Shown here one piece after another: positions 32,219 to 44,785 of a stretch of 64,000 bases of DNA (the first letter of the stretch is position 1; every line of letters starts with the position of its first letter). The notes beneath the pieces were generated by a model, which had not been told where the DNA came from, ran no database searches, and saw only the letters and a program-made list of their open reading frames with translations. This stretch comes from Lepidurus packardi (Eukaryota; Arthropoda; Branchiopoda; Notostraca; Triopsidae): contig JAKZAN010000200.1 in the NCBI GenBank assembly GCA_023053545.1, forward strand, positions 1 to 64,000, written 5' to 3'. The translations under genes were made by a program, and so were the position numbers.

Positions 32219-32318
32219 CGAAAGGAGTTGTTCGTGTTGAACCTCACGGTCAATATCACAATTAAATACAACAGCTGACTTAGACACTGAGCACACCCAC
32301 GTGAAACGCGATTCGAAT

Positions 32319-32675
32319 CCTGCAACAGTGTCGGAGTTGCAGACGAAGTGAGCACCCTGCAACAGTGTCGTAGTTGCAGACGAAGTGAGCACCCTGCAAC
32401 AGTGTCGTAGTTGCAGAAGAAGTGAGAATCCTACAACAGTGTCGTCGTTGTAGAAGACCTGCGACAGTGTCGTCGTTGCAGAAGAAGCACTACCCCTCGC
32501 AACAAGTGTCACAGTTGGAGGCCAGGTGCTTAAGTCTAGGAAATCACGATTAAAACGTGACCTTGCAACAGTGGGCAGAGTTGCAATAAAAAGTGAACCA
32601 CCGATACATATCGAACCGAGAGTATCACTCAGGAGTGATACCACTTGGTGAGCCCTGCAATACGTAGTATTGCAG
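32319..32675 (+). repeat. Leader hairpin array I (CTGCAAC…GTTGCAG)
   Basis: Hairpins CTGCAAC-AGTGTCG-(N)-GTTGCAG recur at about 32319, 32357, 32395, 32431 and 32459, plus TTGCAAC/GTTGCAA near 32564 and CTGCAATAC/GTATTGCAG near 32655. One copy has CTACAAC paired with GTTGTAG, a two-sided compensatory change, which supports a real RNA stem. Confidence 0.8.
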
Positions 32676-32835
32676 AAGAGACCCGGAATTTACAAAAATC
32701 CTCGACATAGTGATCTGACTGCGAATCGTGGCGTATTCGTAGCAAGCTTACTTTACGTAAAGGCGTAAACGAGCTAATAATAGTGACATATCCAAAGGTG
32801 ACCTCCTGTGAAGCTGTTCACACAGTGTGCCAAAG

Positions 32836-33297
32836 TCTGTGAGGGAAGTGCCGCAGCAGATACCTGCGAGGGAACTGCCACAGAAAAAGTCTCAAAGTTG
32901 AATAATTCCCGTGAAGTCACCCACGGAAGCCTGTGAGGGAAGTGCCGTAGGGAGTCGAGCCTACGAGGGAACTGCCACAGTAGTCTGTGAGGTAAGTGCC
33001 GCAGTACAAGCCTGCGAAGAACTGCCACAGAAATAATTCCTGTGCCGTCACTACACAGAAGCCTGTGAGGGAAGTGCCGTAGTAGAGAGAAGAGACTACG
33101 AGGGAACTGCCACGGTAGTCTGTGAGGAAAGTGCCGTAGTAACGAAGCTACGAGGGAACTGCCACAGAACCTGTGAGGGAAGTGCCGCAGATAGGGTCCT
33201 GCGAGGGAACTGCCACAGAAGCCTGCGCCTAGATCACCGCAGAGATACCTGCAAGGGAAGTGCCGCGGAAAGAGACACTGCGAGGGAACTGCTGCAG
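32836..33297 (+). repeat. Leader hairpin array II, seven nested stem pairs
   Basis: Seven units of 48-52 bp. The outer stem is CTGTG/CACAG. The inner stem is either CCGCAG/CTGCG or CCGTAG/CTACG. Constant AGGGAAGTG and AGGGAACTGC lie on the two sides. The inner stem swaps G-C for A-T on both arms together from unit to unit (32852 GCAG/CTGC, 32946 GTAG/CTAC, and so on). This reads as selection for structure in the genomic RNA leader. Confidence 0.85.
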
Positions 33298-33764
33298 AAG
33301 ACAAGGGAACCTGTGGACTGGCACCACAGAGAGAGAGAGAAAACCCGCAGAGAGAAGCGGAAGCCTGCAAGAGAAGCAGGGACAGTATCGGCACGTCTGT
33401 AGACGTCAGTGCAGGACAAAATCAAACCGAACCAAGAACCACACAAGGAGCAAGCTGTGCGGACGCGTACTAGCTTTCTTCGTGGGAATCTTGATCGGAT
33501 TCTGGGGACTTGCACAGTTTACCCAGTTGCTCACCAACGCCATTGGGTGGAGCCTAGCGTTTTTCAACGCATTGAACAGCACCAAGTCCGCTGAAAGCAC
33601 TGATCAAGCGCGTCACAGACAAAGGGATCCCCAACGAGAACACTAGTGCATCAAGAGATGACTGCCCGCTCCGTACGAATGCCCCAGTATCATGGTGGGC
33701 AAGGAGAAAGCTTTAAACGCTACGAGGCAGATCTCCACTTGCTTTCGAGGCCACAGGATGGGAC

Positions 33765-34481
33765 TTGAGTGACGCCCAGAAACGTGCCTACCTTCTGACT
33801 GGATTGCAGGGATCTGCAGCCCGATACCTTGATCTTGTCCCCGAGCTCAGGACAATGACGTATCAGGATGCAGCTATCCTCTTGCGGAAGTATTTCCACA
33901 GACGGGACTTCCCCAGTGCAGAAGATCTAGGTCGCTTGGTCCAAAAGCCTGGCGAGTCAGCTCTAGAGTTCGTGGCAAGACTCAAAAGCACCATCAGCGC
34001 CATCAGCCGGGTGAAGAGTACTCACGGACATCACAGAAGAAGGCTCGACAAGAGGGTGTCGACGCTACCCTGAGCGAACAAGAAGTAAAACAGCGAGAGA
34101 AGCTGTTTCCAGGAGATGAACGAAGGACTCCTGCTGAATTTATTCTTGAACGGTATTCGTAGCGAATATGGTAGGAATATTAGGCTTAATAAACCTAAGA
34201 CTCTTAGAGAAGCCATGGCCATGGTAGAAGAATTAGAGCGGTATGACGACTTATCTCAGGGCGTAGCTAGGATTAACCTCACCACGGGTGTCGTTCCCTC
34301 CACAGATAAGACACAGCCAACCCCCGAGGAGCTTGTGCAACAGAGTTGTGAAACGATCGTGCGAAAAGCAGCAGATCGGCTGCAGGCGCTCAATCGGAGT
34401 AGATCAAGGGATCACTCCAGGAGTCCCTCGCCCACGCGTCGAACGGGTGAATTTCGGCGGAAGTCGTACTCCCGGGATCGT
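33765..34481 (+). pseudogene. gag: Gag region of the Gypsy fragment
   Basis: Two open stretches encode LLTGLQGSAARYLDLVPELR…LLRKYFHRRDF and LLLNLFLNGIRSEYGRNIRL…EELERYDD, then an RS-rich tail, typical of Gypsy gag capsid. No zinc knuckle is reached before the inverted-end segment begins. Broken copy. Confidence 0.75.
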
Positions 34482-34510
34482 CCCTGGTAGACCCCGCGCG
34501 ACGTACACGT
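34482..34510 (+). repeat. Left terminal inverted repeat of island 2
   Basis: See the match with 60664-60684. A 13-base exact core, CCCTGGTAGACCC, is continued by GCGC and ACGT. Confidence 0.6.
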
Positions 34511-34699
34511 CACGTCCACTCGACGCGCGGGTTGGCCTTCCAGCGTCGACCGTTTTGACAGGTAATTCGACGTGGGTTGTACGTCGCGTCCCATTCGCGC
34601 TGTTAGCGTAGGGAGGCACGCATGCCGTGTGCGTGGTCTTTACGTCGCAGCGTATACTTGACGTAGGGGGCGCTGAAACCCCGCGGTCACGCAGGCCCC

Positions 34700-34902
34700 T
34701 GCCTGCGTTGGTTTCGCCCCGTACACGCGAGGCCGAATCGACGTTGTCATCGCACCCGCTGTCCTGGTAGCGTTCGCGACGTACACTCGACGAGTACCCG
34801 ACGTAGCTGCGGCCTGCGTCGGTCCCTGCCGCTGTCGTGGTAGCGTTCGCGACGTACACTCGACGAGTACCCCGACGTAGCTGCGGCCTGCAGCTACGCG
34901 TC
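34700..34902 (+). repeat. CpG-rich satellite, left block
   Basis: Degenerate units of about 75-120 bp containing GTAGCGTTCGCGACGTACAC, ACTCGACGAGTAC (near-palindromic) and CGACGTAGCTGCGG. The array continues at 44786 on the other side of the BEL/Pao insertion, so the insertion split it. Confidence 0.75.
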
Positions 34903-36564
34903 TGTCGCGACCTCACGCCCTTCCGGACGTGAGGATCACCGGCAGCTCCTTCAACAGCCCAGCAGTGAACCCTTCCACGCGCTGGCCGCGTGGCTTCCGC
35001 CCAAGTCCCTAGTTCTGGCACAAAAGGTCAGCCCACAAGGGCTGGCCAACAACACCAAACAATCAACCACAATGCAAACACACCGCCGCACAAACCTTCC
35101 CGAAGGACCACCGGGCGCAGAGGATCCACGCCCGGAACCGCACAAACCGAAACCGCAAACCCAACGCAACTCACGGGCCGACACCTGGGTGGTGCCGGCG
35201 GAAACTCCTTCCCGGGCGCGAGCGTCCCGCGTCTGCCGGCGCCCCTGGTCGACAGGTAAACCCGGACGGCCGCCCGAACGCGACCGCGCCGCGACCTCCC
35301 GGTCGGGGCGACACCTAGCCGACGACGCCGCGACGGCCCCGGCTCGAGCTCCTTACGGGCCGCTGCTCGGCCCGCGGCCGCTGACCCGCCGAACACTCGT
35401 GAGTTCCGAGGACTGCTGCACCCCTGGTCGGCAGGCAGTCCCGGCCCACTCACGCCACTACCCGCACACGCCGCTCCGGCTTGCGGCCTTCGCCCCCTGG
35501 GCGGCGAGCAACCCCGGGCGCTCGCCCGAACACAGTCACGACCGCGCCTCCCGGCGGAGCGACACCTGGCCGCCGGGGTTGAAACCCGGCCCGGCCCAAC
35601 CGCCCTACGGCCCGCTGGCCGGCCAGCGGCCGTCGACTACCGCTTCTTCGCGGCTTGCCGACCCCTGGCGGTAGGCAAACCCGCCTCGCGCTCGCGGGCG
35701 CTCCGCTCCGCGATCGCTGATGCTCAGAAAGGATCACACAAGCTCCCGCAAACGTGCTAACCGGGCGCAAGGCCCTTTAATCGCCCACCAGAGCGGAAAC
35801 ACACACACACAGGACGGACAAGGCACGAACGTGCCGAAACGCACACACACAAACCGGCACGAACGCTGATCCCCGCGGATCAACGCCGCGAAAACTGACA
35901 GAAAGACAGACAACTCAATCTGCTCCTGGTCCTGACTCCCGCTGAGTCAGGCCGCCAGGAACAGACCGACCACGACAACCGTGACTCAGACAGCTCAGTC
36001 CCGCTGACCTCGCTGTCTTTGTCAACCTGGTGGCCGCGCCCCGGAGATCCCGCTGATCCCGTAAAGCGTGGCACACAAGGTCTAAACACTGGTCAAACAG
36101 GCTTGCCCAGCTGGCTCGTCCCGCGTGACTCGCCCAGCTGTTCAGCCGACCGATCCGTTCCACTGAACGCTCTCCTTGACCGCAACTAACTGATCCCGGT
36201 CCTCTCCCCTGAGCTCCTGCGGATCTCAGGGTGGAGAACCGCCCGTGTCTCTCGCCACGGCTCCCAGGGTGGCGAACCCGCCCGGATGTCCCGCTGCCTC
36301 GGTGCTTTCTCCTCTCCCCGCCAGGTGCCACCGCACCCTTTGGGGAGCGTGGAAACCCGCGCGGTCGGGGACCGTTTCCCCGGGGGAGGATCCCCTGGGG
36401 CACCCGACCCACGGCTGGCGCAGGAGAAGCACCTGGTCACCCAGCTGGAGTGCTGGGCCAACCGGACAACGAACAGTTGTGGCAACCGGACATCCGGCCG
36501 GAGATCCCCGAGATCCGCGGCGAGAATGCCCCCAGAAGGGAGGCCACAGCAGCACGCTGCGACA
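34903..36564 (-). repeat. BEL/Pao 3' LTR
   Basis: Starts TGTCGC and ends GCGACA, 1662 bp, nearly identical to 43117-44779. Long ORFs across it on both strands are by-products of its high GC content. Confidence 0.95.
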
Positions 36565-36574
36565 CTCCCCTCTG
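36565..36574 (-). other. BEL/Pao polypurine tract
   Basis: CAGAGGGGAG on the minus strand directly abuts the 3' LTR, where plus-strand DNA priming occurs in this family. Confidence 0.7.
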
Positions 36575-36838
36575 CCAGCTATGCTGGCACACTTAGGCCG
36601 ACCTAGGCAGTCAGCCGCGGGCTCCCCCCGTGAAGAACCCCCTGAACAACCCAACCCTAAGGCACACAACAGAACCGGCACAAACAACAAAAAACCACCA
36701 ACAACGCGGCAAACCGAGAACCAATCAACATTCAACAGCGCGCGATTCATTCCACGCTGGACTCGCTCGATGCTGTCGGAGCTGGCGTGGGGCGCGATGG
36801 GCTGCTTCCCCAGGATCGCCAGCTGAGGGGACCGGCCC

Positions 36839-39800
36839 TCACTCGTTCTGCCGCTGCTGCACCGGGCCGCTGTCGCCCGGCGCCCCGCCCGTCGCGTCGT
36901 CTTCGGCGAAGGCCAGCCGGTTGAGGCCTCGCCGGACCCGTTCACCAGATGGCAGCTCCACTGTGGCCGCCCGCGGCAGCCCGTCCGCTGCCGCCTCCAC
37001 AGCGATCACCACCGCCGGCGTCCAGGTGGTGGAGAACGCGCTGACCCCGGCGCCGCTCTCCTGAGCGTGCACCCGCGCTCCCACCTTCAGAGCCGCTACC
37101 CGCCCTCGTCCGACCACCCGGTCGACCCTGACGAAGGGCAGGTAGAAACGCGACCAACGGCGCCAGAAGGCCTTAAAGGCCTCCCCGACCCGCTTGACGA
37201 CGGCGACCGTGCTGCATTCCGCAGGAAAGGCCGCCTCGTCCTGCAGGCCGGGCGTCAGCGCCTGGATGGGCGCCACCGGGCGCCCATCCCCGTCCCATGC
37301 TAGCGGCCTCCTATTGAGTGCCGCCGCAATGGACGCCAGCAGCGTCCGAAAATCCTCAAAGGACAGCTGTTTCGGACGGCTGCCCATGGCTGAGGCAAGC
37401 GCGCGCTTCACCTCCTGGATCAGCCTCTCCTGGGATCCGGCCCAGTGAGGAGATCCTGGAGGGTTCGGCGCGTGCTGAACCTGCCATTTTGCGGCCAACT
37501 CCCCCTGTCACCCCCGACGCGCGTGCGGCCTCCTCCCCCCGGGCAAGAGCCCCTGAGAAGACCGCCGCGCAGTCGGTTGACAGGAGCGTCGGCCTGCCAC
37601 GAGCGCTGACGAAGCGCTCGAAAGCGAGCAGGAAATCCGGGATCCCTGCTCGCTTCACGGCCTCCAGCCAGATCCCCCGGGTGGTCAGGCACATGAAGAT
37701 GACTCCCCATGCCTTGACCCCCCCGGCGAGCTGGAACGGCCCGAAGTAATCAGCCCCCGTGTGGGAGAAGGCTGCCGCCCCCACCTGCAGCCGGTTGCGG
37801 TTGCAACGCTGCGGGCGGCGCCTTCACCCTCATCGGGCGGCGGCTGCGACACAGGTCGCAGCGCAGAACCGCTGACCGTACCCGGGCATGCGCTCCCGTG
37901 AGCGCAAACCGCCTGAGCACCTCAGCCCTGGTGGCGCGGTAGCCCTGGTGCAGGACGCGCTTATGCGCGTCCCTGATCACCAGGTTGGAGAACGCCCTCC
38001 CCCCGTCGAGAAGCGCCGGGTAGCGCTGCTCGTACGGCAGGTGGGTGGCGTTCGCCAACCGCGAGTGCTCCCGAAGGATCCCCGAGGGATCCAGGAACAC
38101 GGACCGCCCCCTTAGCGGTCCCGCGCGAACGTACCGCGCCCCCAGGCTTGCTGCCCCGGATCTCCCTCCGGAAGGCGGCGCTCTGCTCGCTTTTCAGCCA
38201 AGCCAGCTCCGCCTGCCGGAGTTCCTCGACCCCCGGGTTCAGCAAACCCCAGCTGTAAAGCTGGGGAAGATCCTCGACTGCCGCAGGGTCACCGAGCGGC
38301 GGTTTCTTCCGCCGCCAGAAGCTCGGCTTCGCCCGCTGCTTCCTCGGCCCGCAGAGGATCTTCAAGTCTCTCCGAGTCCGGGCCGGCTTCCCTCTGCCAC
38401 ACAGGCCATTCTGCCTCCGGCAGCCTGAGGAAAGCAGGCCCGTCTCTCCACTCGGCCCCACTGCTCCTTCATTTCGGCAGCAGTGAGCCCCCTTGAAACC
38501 CGATCCGCGGGGTTGAGGTCCGTTGGGACGAAACGGACCTCCGCCCCCAGCGGCTCCCACTCCAGCAATGCCTTCTGCACCTCTGACACCCTGTGGCAGA
38601 GGAACACAGGCATTGCCGACGCGTCTTTCTTGATCCACGACACCACAACCTGGCTGTCGCTCCAGAGCACAACTCGCCGAACGGCGAGCTTGCTCCTGAG
38701 CGCCGCCATGTGGGTGCGTGCCAGACGCGTTGCCAGCAGGAGCGCCATGAGCTCCAGACGCGGAATTGTCAGCGTATGGAGCCCCGCGGGGAGCCACCCG
38801 ACTTTTGGCTCCCACTAGCGCCGTGGCGCGTCCTCCACTTGGCCCCCCAAGCCAAGTAGACAACGCAGCCGTAGGCGCTATCCGAGGCATCAGCAAAGGC
38901 GTGGATCTCCACGATCTCTCCGAGCTTGGTGCCAAACCAGCGTGGCACCGTGCAGTCGCCCAGCTCGGACAGACCGGAGAGCCACTCCTGGCAACGCTCC
39001 TTAAGGTCGGCGGGAAGATCCGACACCCAATCCTTCAGCTGCGCCCAGAGGCGCGCCATGAGGATCTTCCCGCCTACCACATAAGGCGCGTAGAAACCCA
39101 ATGGGTCAAAGGCCGCCGCCAAGACGCTCAGGAACCCGGCCGAGGTTTCCTTCTTGAGCTGCTGCTTGCGAATGCCAAGGAAGAAGTGATCTTCCTTGAC
39201 ACTCCAGCGCAGCCCGAGCGCCTTGGTGATCCCCAGCCCGCCGTCGCTCTTATTGAGCAACTCCTTGACGACGGGACTGAGTTTCTCCTCGGGCATGCGG
39301 CCAGCACCCCTGGATGTGTGGTCACCCACTTTTCCAGAACCAAACTGGCCTCGCCGAGAAGATCCTTCACACGAGCGATGGCCGACTGAGCTGCCTGCTC
39401 GTCTTCGAAGGAGGCGTAGAAATCATCTACATAGAAGCCCTCCTCCACCATCTCGCGTAGAGGATCTTCCTCCGGCACATCCCTGAGAGCCCACCGGACG
39501 CTAAAATTAGCTACGGCCGGCGAGCACTTGGCACCAAAAACGTGCCGGGTACTCGCGAAGACCTGCTCAGGCGCGTCCGGCGCCTCCTTCCAGAGCAGCA
39601 TCAGCATGCTCTGGTCTTCCTCAGCTACCAGGAGCTGAGGAAAAAAACTCGAACACGTCGGCGTTCACGCCGACCTTCCCCACCCGAAAACGGGGTGAGG
39701 ATGTCTGGAATAGGGCTCAACAAGTTGGGGCCCGCCCTCAACATGTCGTTGAGCCCCTATTCCGTGGTTCCTTGCCTTCGCGTCAAGGACGCGACCGGCA

Positions 39801-40550
39801 CTTTTCCGGTTTATCCGGGTGGAAAACCGGAAAATGTGGCAAGAAATAGTGCGGTCCCCGCGCACATTTCTGCCACCTGAGCGCTGCTCAGTGGTCGGAT
39901 GTAGCCCTTGGCCACATCCTTCCGAAAGCCCTCCGCATACTTGTCCCGAAGGATCTCGTTGCGGCTGAGCTTTCCCCCGCCACAGGCTCGCCAGCCTGCG
40001 GCGGGCCTGAGTCAGCGACTCCGGCACGCGACGCCCCTGCTTCCAGAGCATGGGCGTCCGCATGCGCCCCCCCACCTGGGTGGTGTTGCGCCACAACTCC
40101 GCCATCTCAAGCTCGACATCGAGCCCGGGGTAGTTGGGCGGCACCGCCACCCCCAGGGCCTCCGCCTCGTTGAACTGGCGCCATTCCTCGCGGAAGTGGC
40201 AGCAGTTCCACGGCCAGGAGGGCCACCGTTTCCAATCCCTCCACCGGGCCGGTAGCTACCCAACCCAGGCAGCAGCGCTCCACCGAGATGCGCCGCCCCG
40301 GGTGGTAGTACTCGGCGACCGGCGCCATCAAATGGCGCTGGTCGTTCCCGATGAGGATCCCGACGTCGGCATAGTCGGTTTCCAGCAGACCGCCCTTGGC
40401 GGCCGCGAACTCTGGCTGCCGTTCGAGCCAGGCCACCCAGTTGGTGCGGAACTGAGGCAGCTCAAACCGTGCCCTCGTTCCCACCTGGCGTAGCTCGAAC
40501 CGGCTGGCCACATGATCCCCGGTCACCGGCGACACTGAACACGTTACCAA
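36839..40550 (-). pseudogene. pol: BEL/Pao pol region: RT, RNase H, integrase
   Basis: RT lies around 40150-38800, with KCSPAVANFSVRWAL and GFYVDDFYASF. RNase H lies around 38750-38500, with VVLWSDSQVVVSWIKKD and NPADRVSRG. Integrase lies around 38100-36840, with zinc-type residues at CDLCRSRRPMR, HTGADYFGPF and LLSTDCAAVF and a C-terminal block with the family's usual PGSPHWAGSQERLIQEVK. It is a fossil reading in several pieces. Confidence 0.88.
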
Positions 40551-42985
40551 CTGCGTGACCCCCCGTGGCCACGCCGTTGATCCCGTATGTGTCCCGGCGA
40601 ACCGCGGGCCCTTCCAAGCCGAGCTGGTCGGCGAGATCCTCCTTGATCAGGGTCCTCATGGATCCCCGATCCAGGATCGCCGCCACCCTCTTGGAGCCGC
40701 GGGGCCCGTGGACGTCGAGGTAGAGGACGCTCAAGATGCAGAGTCCTCCCCCCCGGCGTCCCGCCAGCTGCCGCTCCCAACACGGCGGCTCAGCTGCCAG
40801 GAGACTGGCCACAGCCCGCGTGCTGTTACCAGTCCCTAACAGCTGAGGCGGCTGCTCCGCCGCCAGCTGAACCACTTCTCCCGGCCCGCCCCCCGGTGGG
40901 GGCAGGCCCAGCGGCGCCTCCCGGACCCCCCCCGTGGGGCCGGCCCGGCGCCGCCACCGCCTCGCCCGCCGCCCCGGCCACCACCACCACGGCCTCTGGC
41001 CGCTGCCGCGTCTCCTGCCCGCAGACGGTGCAGGAGGCGATGGTGGTTGCCGTTGCAGCCTGAGCAGAGAGCGCCGGTGCAAGTCCCGGCTTGACAGCCC
41101 TGCTGCAGACACCTGAAGCAGAGCCGCTGCTCCCGGGCCTTCAACCAACGCTCTTCCAGGCTGAGAGCCTGGAAATCCCCGCAAGTGCGGGTCCAATGGG
41201 GCCCACCGCAACAACCGCAGTGGCGCTCCGCCTGGCCCCCGCCTCCGCCGCCCCCTTTGGGGCGCGCGCCGCTGGGAGGAGCGCCGCCGGCGGCAACGCC
41301 GGCGTTGCCGCTGGTGGCGCCTCCTCCCAACCCTTCAGCCGCCTGAAGGGTTGCCTCCTTTCCCTTGGTTTTACTGCCAGAGGATCCCTCTGCCCCGGCG
41401 GGCCGCTGGGACGGGCTTGCCCTTGTCCAGCTGCCGTCGGTCAGCGCGCGACATGCACTCCTTGAGGCAGAACGCCTCCTCAAGGATCAGGTCGTGCAGC
41501 GCTCTAAGCAGGGTGCCCTCTTGGCCCGTTAGGCGGGTGTCAGCCTCACGCCGCCTCATCCTCCGGACCCACTTGTTCCGGAGGGCCATTGGGAGACGAT
41601 CCCGGACCGTCTTCTCCACCATGCACTGGACGGCGTCTGGGCTGCTGCCTTGCTTGCGCATGGTTTCGTCCAAGGAGTCCACCAGCACCGCAAAGGACAG
41701 CAGCTCATCGTAGTCCAGACGCACCTCCTTCATGGCGTAGATGCGATCCTGGATCGCCTCTACCAACTGAGGGATCGGGCCGTACTCCCGATCCAAGATC
41801 CCCATGGCCCGCTCGAAGGCCCCAGGCCCGGCGACCATGTGGCTGATCATTTTCCGAGGTCTCCCCTCCAGGCTTGCCTGGAGGTAGAACAGCTTAGTGG
41901 TCTCCGTGATGCCGGGGGCCTCCTCATAGGCCTCCCTGATGTACGCCCGCCAGGCGGGGTACATCAGGACATCTCCCCCCAAACTTCTGCGGCTCCAGCC
42001 TGGGCCGGGCGCAGAACATGGCCTCCACCTGCGTCTGCCGGATGCTGTTCAGCACCTCCAGCTGCGCAGTGGCGGCCACGTCGCTGCCAAGCCCAAGAGC
42101 CGCAGAACCGTGCCGGACCCCTGGGGCCCGGTTGCCCCCTAGGCCGGCTTCTAGACCGCCGCCTCCTGGCCGGTGCAGCGCCCTCTCTGCCCGGCGCACC
42201 TCGGCGCGAGCCTCTGGTGCGAGGGGGATCCCCTGAGCCCGCTCCACGTTCCTTCGCAGCTCCCCCCACAGCTCCAGCCGTTCCTCGGCCGCTGTGTGGG
42301 GATCTGCGAGCTCCCGCAGGGCGTCCCTGATCATCTCCACCAGAGGGTGCACCGGCCCGACCGGCCGTCCCTGTTGGGCGGCCGGAGCCGACGCCAGCGC
42401 CGCCGGCGCCGGCGGGATCACGTCCGCCGCCACAGACGGGTGTAGCGACGCCTCTTGGTCCGCGCCATCGGCCGACCGGTGGCTAACCACGGAGGATCTC
42501 CCCTCGGTCGGCCGCGTGGCTGCGTATGCGCCCGGCGGCAGGCCTTCTCTGACCTCCGCTACCACAGTAGCCAAGTCGGCCTTAGCGGCCTGCCACCGAT
42601 CCTCTCCCGCCCGGAGATCGGTGGCGCTAGTAGGCCTCGCGTAGACCACATACAATTCCCTCCGGCGGCCCTTCCAAAGGACTGACCTCGCCCTCGTGAG
42701 GGCGGCGGACAGGCCCGGAAGGTCCGCTAACGCTGGCTGCGCGTCCGCTGGAGCCGCCTCTACTAGGGCTTCTTGGGCATCCAAGAGGGCGCGCAGCTCG
42801 GCCGTGGCTTCCCGCGCCCAACCCGCAAGCGAGTCGAACGTGTAAAAGACCGTCGGCCGTCTGATCCTCCCTCCCGTGGGCGGGCGACCGTCGTCCGCCC
42901 AACACAAGTCGTGGCGCCGGAGATCTCGCTCGAGCGCGGCGAGATCCAGCACCACTGGCGCGGCGTCACCGTCCGCTTCCGACAT
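40462..42985 (-). pseudogene. gag: BEL/Pao gag and protease region
   Basis: Starts at MSEADGDAAPVVLDLAALER (42985). The DUF1759-type gag core is seen around 41980-41600 (KLFYLQASLEGRPRKMISHM, DREYGPIPQLVEAIQDRIYA). Cys/His knuckles lie near 41230-41020 (CGCCGGPHWTRTC, CFRCLQQGCQAGTC). The protease-like AAILDRGSMRTLIKEDLADQ lies near 40680-40620, with DRGS where the family often has DSGS. Reads in pieces. Confidence 0.85.
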
Positions 42986-43092
42986 GGCCGTCGGAGGCGG
43001 GCCTGCGCGCGCCGAAGAGCGGGCTCACCAGTCCCCTTCCGGCAGGGGGTTGCTGAGCCTGCTCCCCTAGAGACCTGGCAGAAGCCAGGCGA

Positions 43093-43109
43093 TCCGGCTC
43101 GAAGGACCA
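43093..43109 (-). other. BEL/Pao primer binding site, tRNA-Tyr
   Basis: The minus strand reads TGGTCCTTCGAGCCGGA, a 17-base complement of the 3' end of metazoan tRNA-Tyr (TCCGGCTCGAAGGACCA), 7 bp inside the 5' LTR. Confidence 0.9.
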
Positions 43110-43116
43110 CGAAAAC

Positions 43117-44779
43117 TGTCGCGACCTCACGCCCTTCCGGACGTGAGGATCACCGGCAGCTCCTTCAACAGCCCAGCAGTGAACCCTTCCACGCGCTGGC
43201 CGCGTGGCTTCCGCCCAAGTCCCTAGTTCTGGCACAAAAGGTCAGCCCACAAGGGCTGGCCAACAACACCAAACAATCAACCACAATGCAAACACACCGC
43301 CGCACAAACCTTCCCAAAGGACCACCGGGCGCAGAGGATCCACGCCCGGAACCGCACAAACCGAAACCGCAAACCCAACGCAACTCACGGGCCGACACCT
43401 GGGTGGTGCCGGCGGAAACTCCTTCCCGGGCGCGAGCGTCCCGCGTCTGCCGGCGCCCCTGGTCGACAGGTAAACCCGGACGGCCGCCCGAACGCGACCC
43501 GCGCCGCGACCTCCCGGTCGGGGCGACACCTAGCCGACGACGCCGCGACGGCCCCGGCTCGAGCTCCTTACGGGCCGCTGCTCGGCCCGCGGCCGCTGAC
43601 CCGCCGAACACTCGTGAGTTCCGAGGACTGCTGCACCCCTGGTCGGCAGGCAGTCCCGGCCCACTCACGCCACTACCCGCACACGCCGCTCCGGCTTGCG
43701 GCCTTCGCCCCCTGGGCGGCGAGCAACCCCCGGGCGCTCGCCCGAACACAGTCACGACCGCGCCTCCCGGCGGAGCGACACCTGGCCGCCGGGGTTGAAA
43801 CCCGGCCCGGCCCAACCGCCCTATGGCCCGCTGGCCGGCCAGCGGCCGTCGACTACCGCTTCTTCGCGGCTTGCCGACCCCTGGCGGTAGGCAAACCCGC
43901 CTCGCGCTCGCGGGCGCTCCGCTCCGCGATCGCTGATGCTCAGAAAGGATCACACAAGCTCCCGCAAACGTGCTAACCGGGCGCAAGGCCCTTTAATCGC
44001 CCACCAGAGCGGAAACACACACACACAGGACGGACAAGGCACGAACGTGCCGAAACGCACACACACAAACCGGCACGAACGCTGATCCCCGCGGATCAAC
44101 GCCGCGAAAACTGACAGAAAGACAGACAACTCAATCTGCTCCTGGTCCTGACTCCCGCTGAGTCAGGCCGCCAGGAACAGACCGACCGCGACAACCGTGA
44201 CTCAGACAGCTCAGTCCGCTGACCTCGCTGTCTTTGTCAACCTGGTGGCCGCGCCCCGGAGATCCCGCTGATCCCGTAAAGTGTGGCACACAAGGTCTAA
44301 ACACTGGTCAAACAGGCTTGCCCAGCTGGCTCGTCCCGCGTGACTCGCCCAGCTGTTCAGCCGACCGATCCGTTCCACTGAACGCTCTCCTTCACCGCAA
44401 CTAACTGATCCCGGTCCTCTCCCCTGAGCTCCTGCGGATCTCAGGGTGGAGAACCGCCCGTGTCTCTCGCCACGGCTCCCAGGGTGGCGAACCCGCCCGG
44501 ATGTCCCGTTGCCTCGGTGCTTTCTCCTCTCCCCGCCAGGTGCCACCGCACCCTTTGGGGAGCGTGGAAACCCGCGCGGTCGGGGACCGTTTCCCCGGGG
44601 GAGGATCCCCTGGGGCACCCGACCCACGGCTGGCGCAGGAGAAGCACCTGGTCACCCAGCTGGAGTGCTGGGCCAACCGGACAACGAACAGTTGTGGCAA
44701 CCGGACATCCGGCCGGAGATCCCCGAGATCCGCGGCGAGAATGCCCCCAGAAGGGAGGCCACAGCAGCACGCTGCGACA
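43117..44779 (-). repeat. BEL/Pao 5' LTR
   Basis: TGTCGC…GCGACA, 1663 bp. The 6-bp CGCGTC directly after it repeats the one before the other LTR. Confidence 0.95.
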
Positions 44780-44785
44780 CGCGTC

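Larger units (their letters stand above)
31200..34481 (+). mobile_element. Gypsy-type retrotransposon fragment: LTR, leader, gag
   Basis: A GC-rich LTR-like segment ends near 31965 (AATAAAG at about 31897), followed by a tRNA-Gly-like primer site, a 1.8-kb leader full of hairpins, and a gag region to 34481. Nothing of protease or RT follows; the large inverted-end segment begins there. The left LTR boundary could not be fixed. Fossil, with few breaks in gag. Confidence 0.75.
34903..44779 (-). mobile_element. BEL/Pao LTR retrotransposon, recent insertion
   Basis: 9.88 kb with two 1.66-kb LTRs, a 6-bp target duplication CGCGTC (34897-34902 and 44780-44785), a tRNA-Tyr primer site and a polypurine tract. 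Minus-strand order: gag, zinc knuckles, protease, RT with YVDD, RNase H, integrase. The LTRs differ at about ten places in 1662 bp (about 0.6%), so the insertion is young. All parts are present, but the coding reads in pieces, with around ten breaks. Since the LTRs differ partly in homopolymer length, some may be assembly errors. Confidence 0.95.

Noticed and set aside
32836-33297. Possible CRISPR array
   Set aside because: The regular repeats are nested covarying stems without unique spacers, in a eukaryotic retroelement leader, with no cas genes.
35072-35674. Long open frames on both strands in the BEL/Pao LTRs
   Set aside because: They repeat identically in both LTRs, overlap on opposite strands and follow from about 70% GC.
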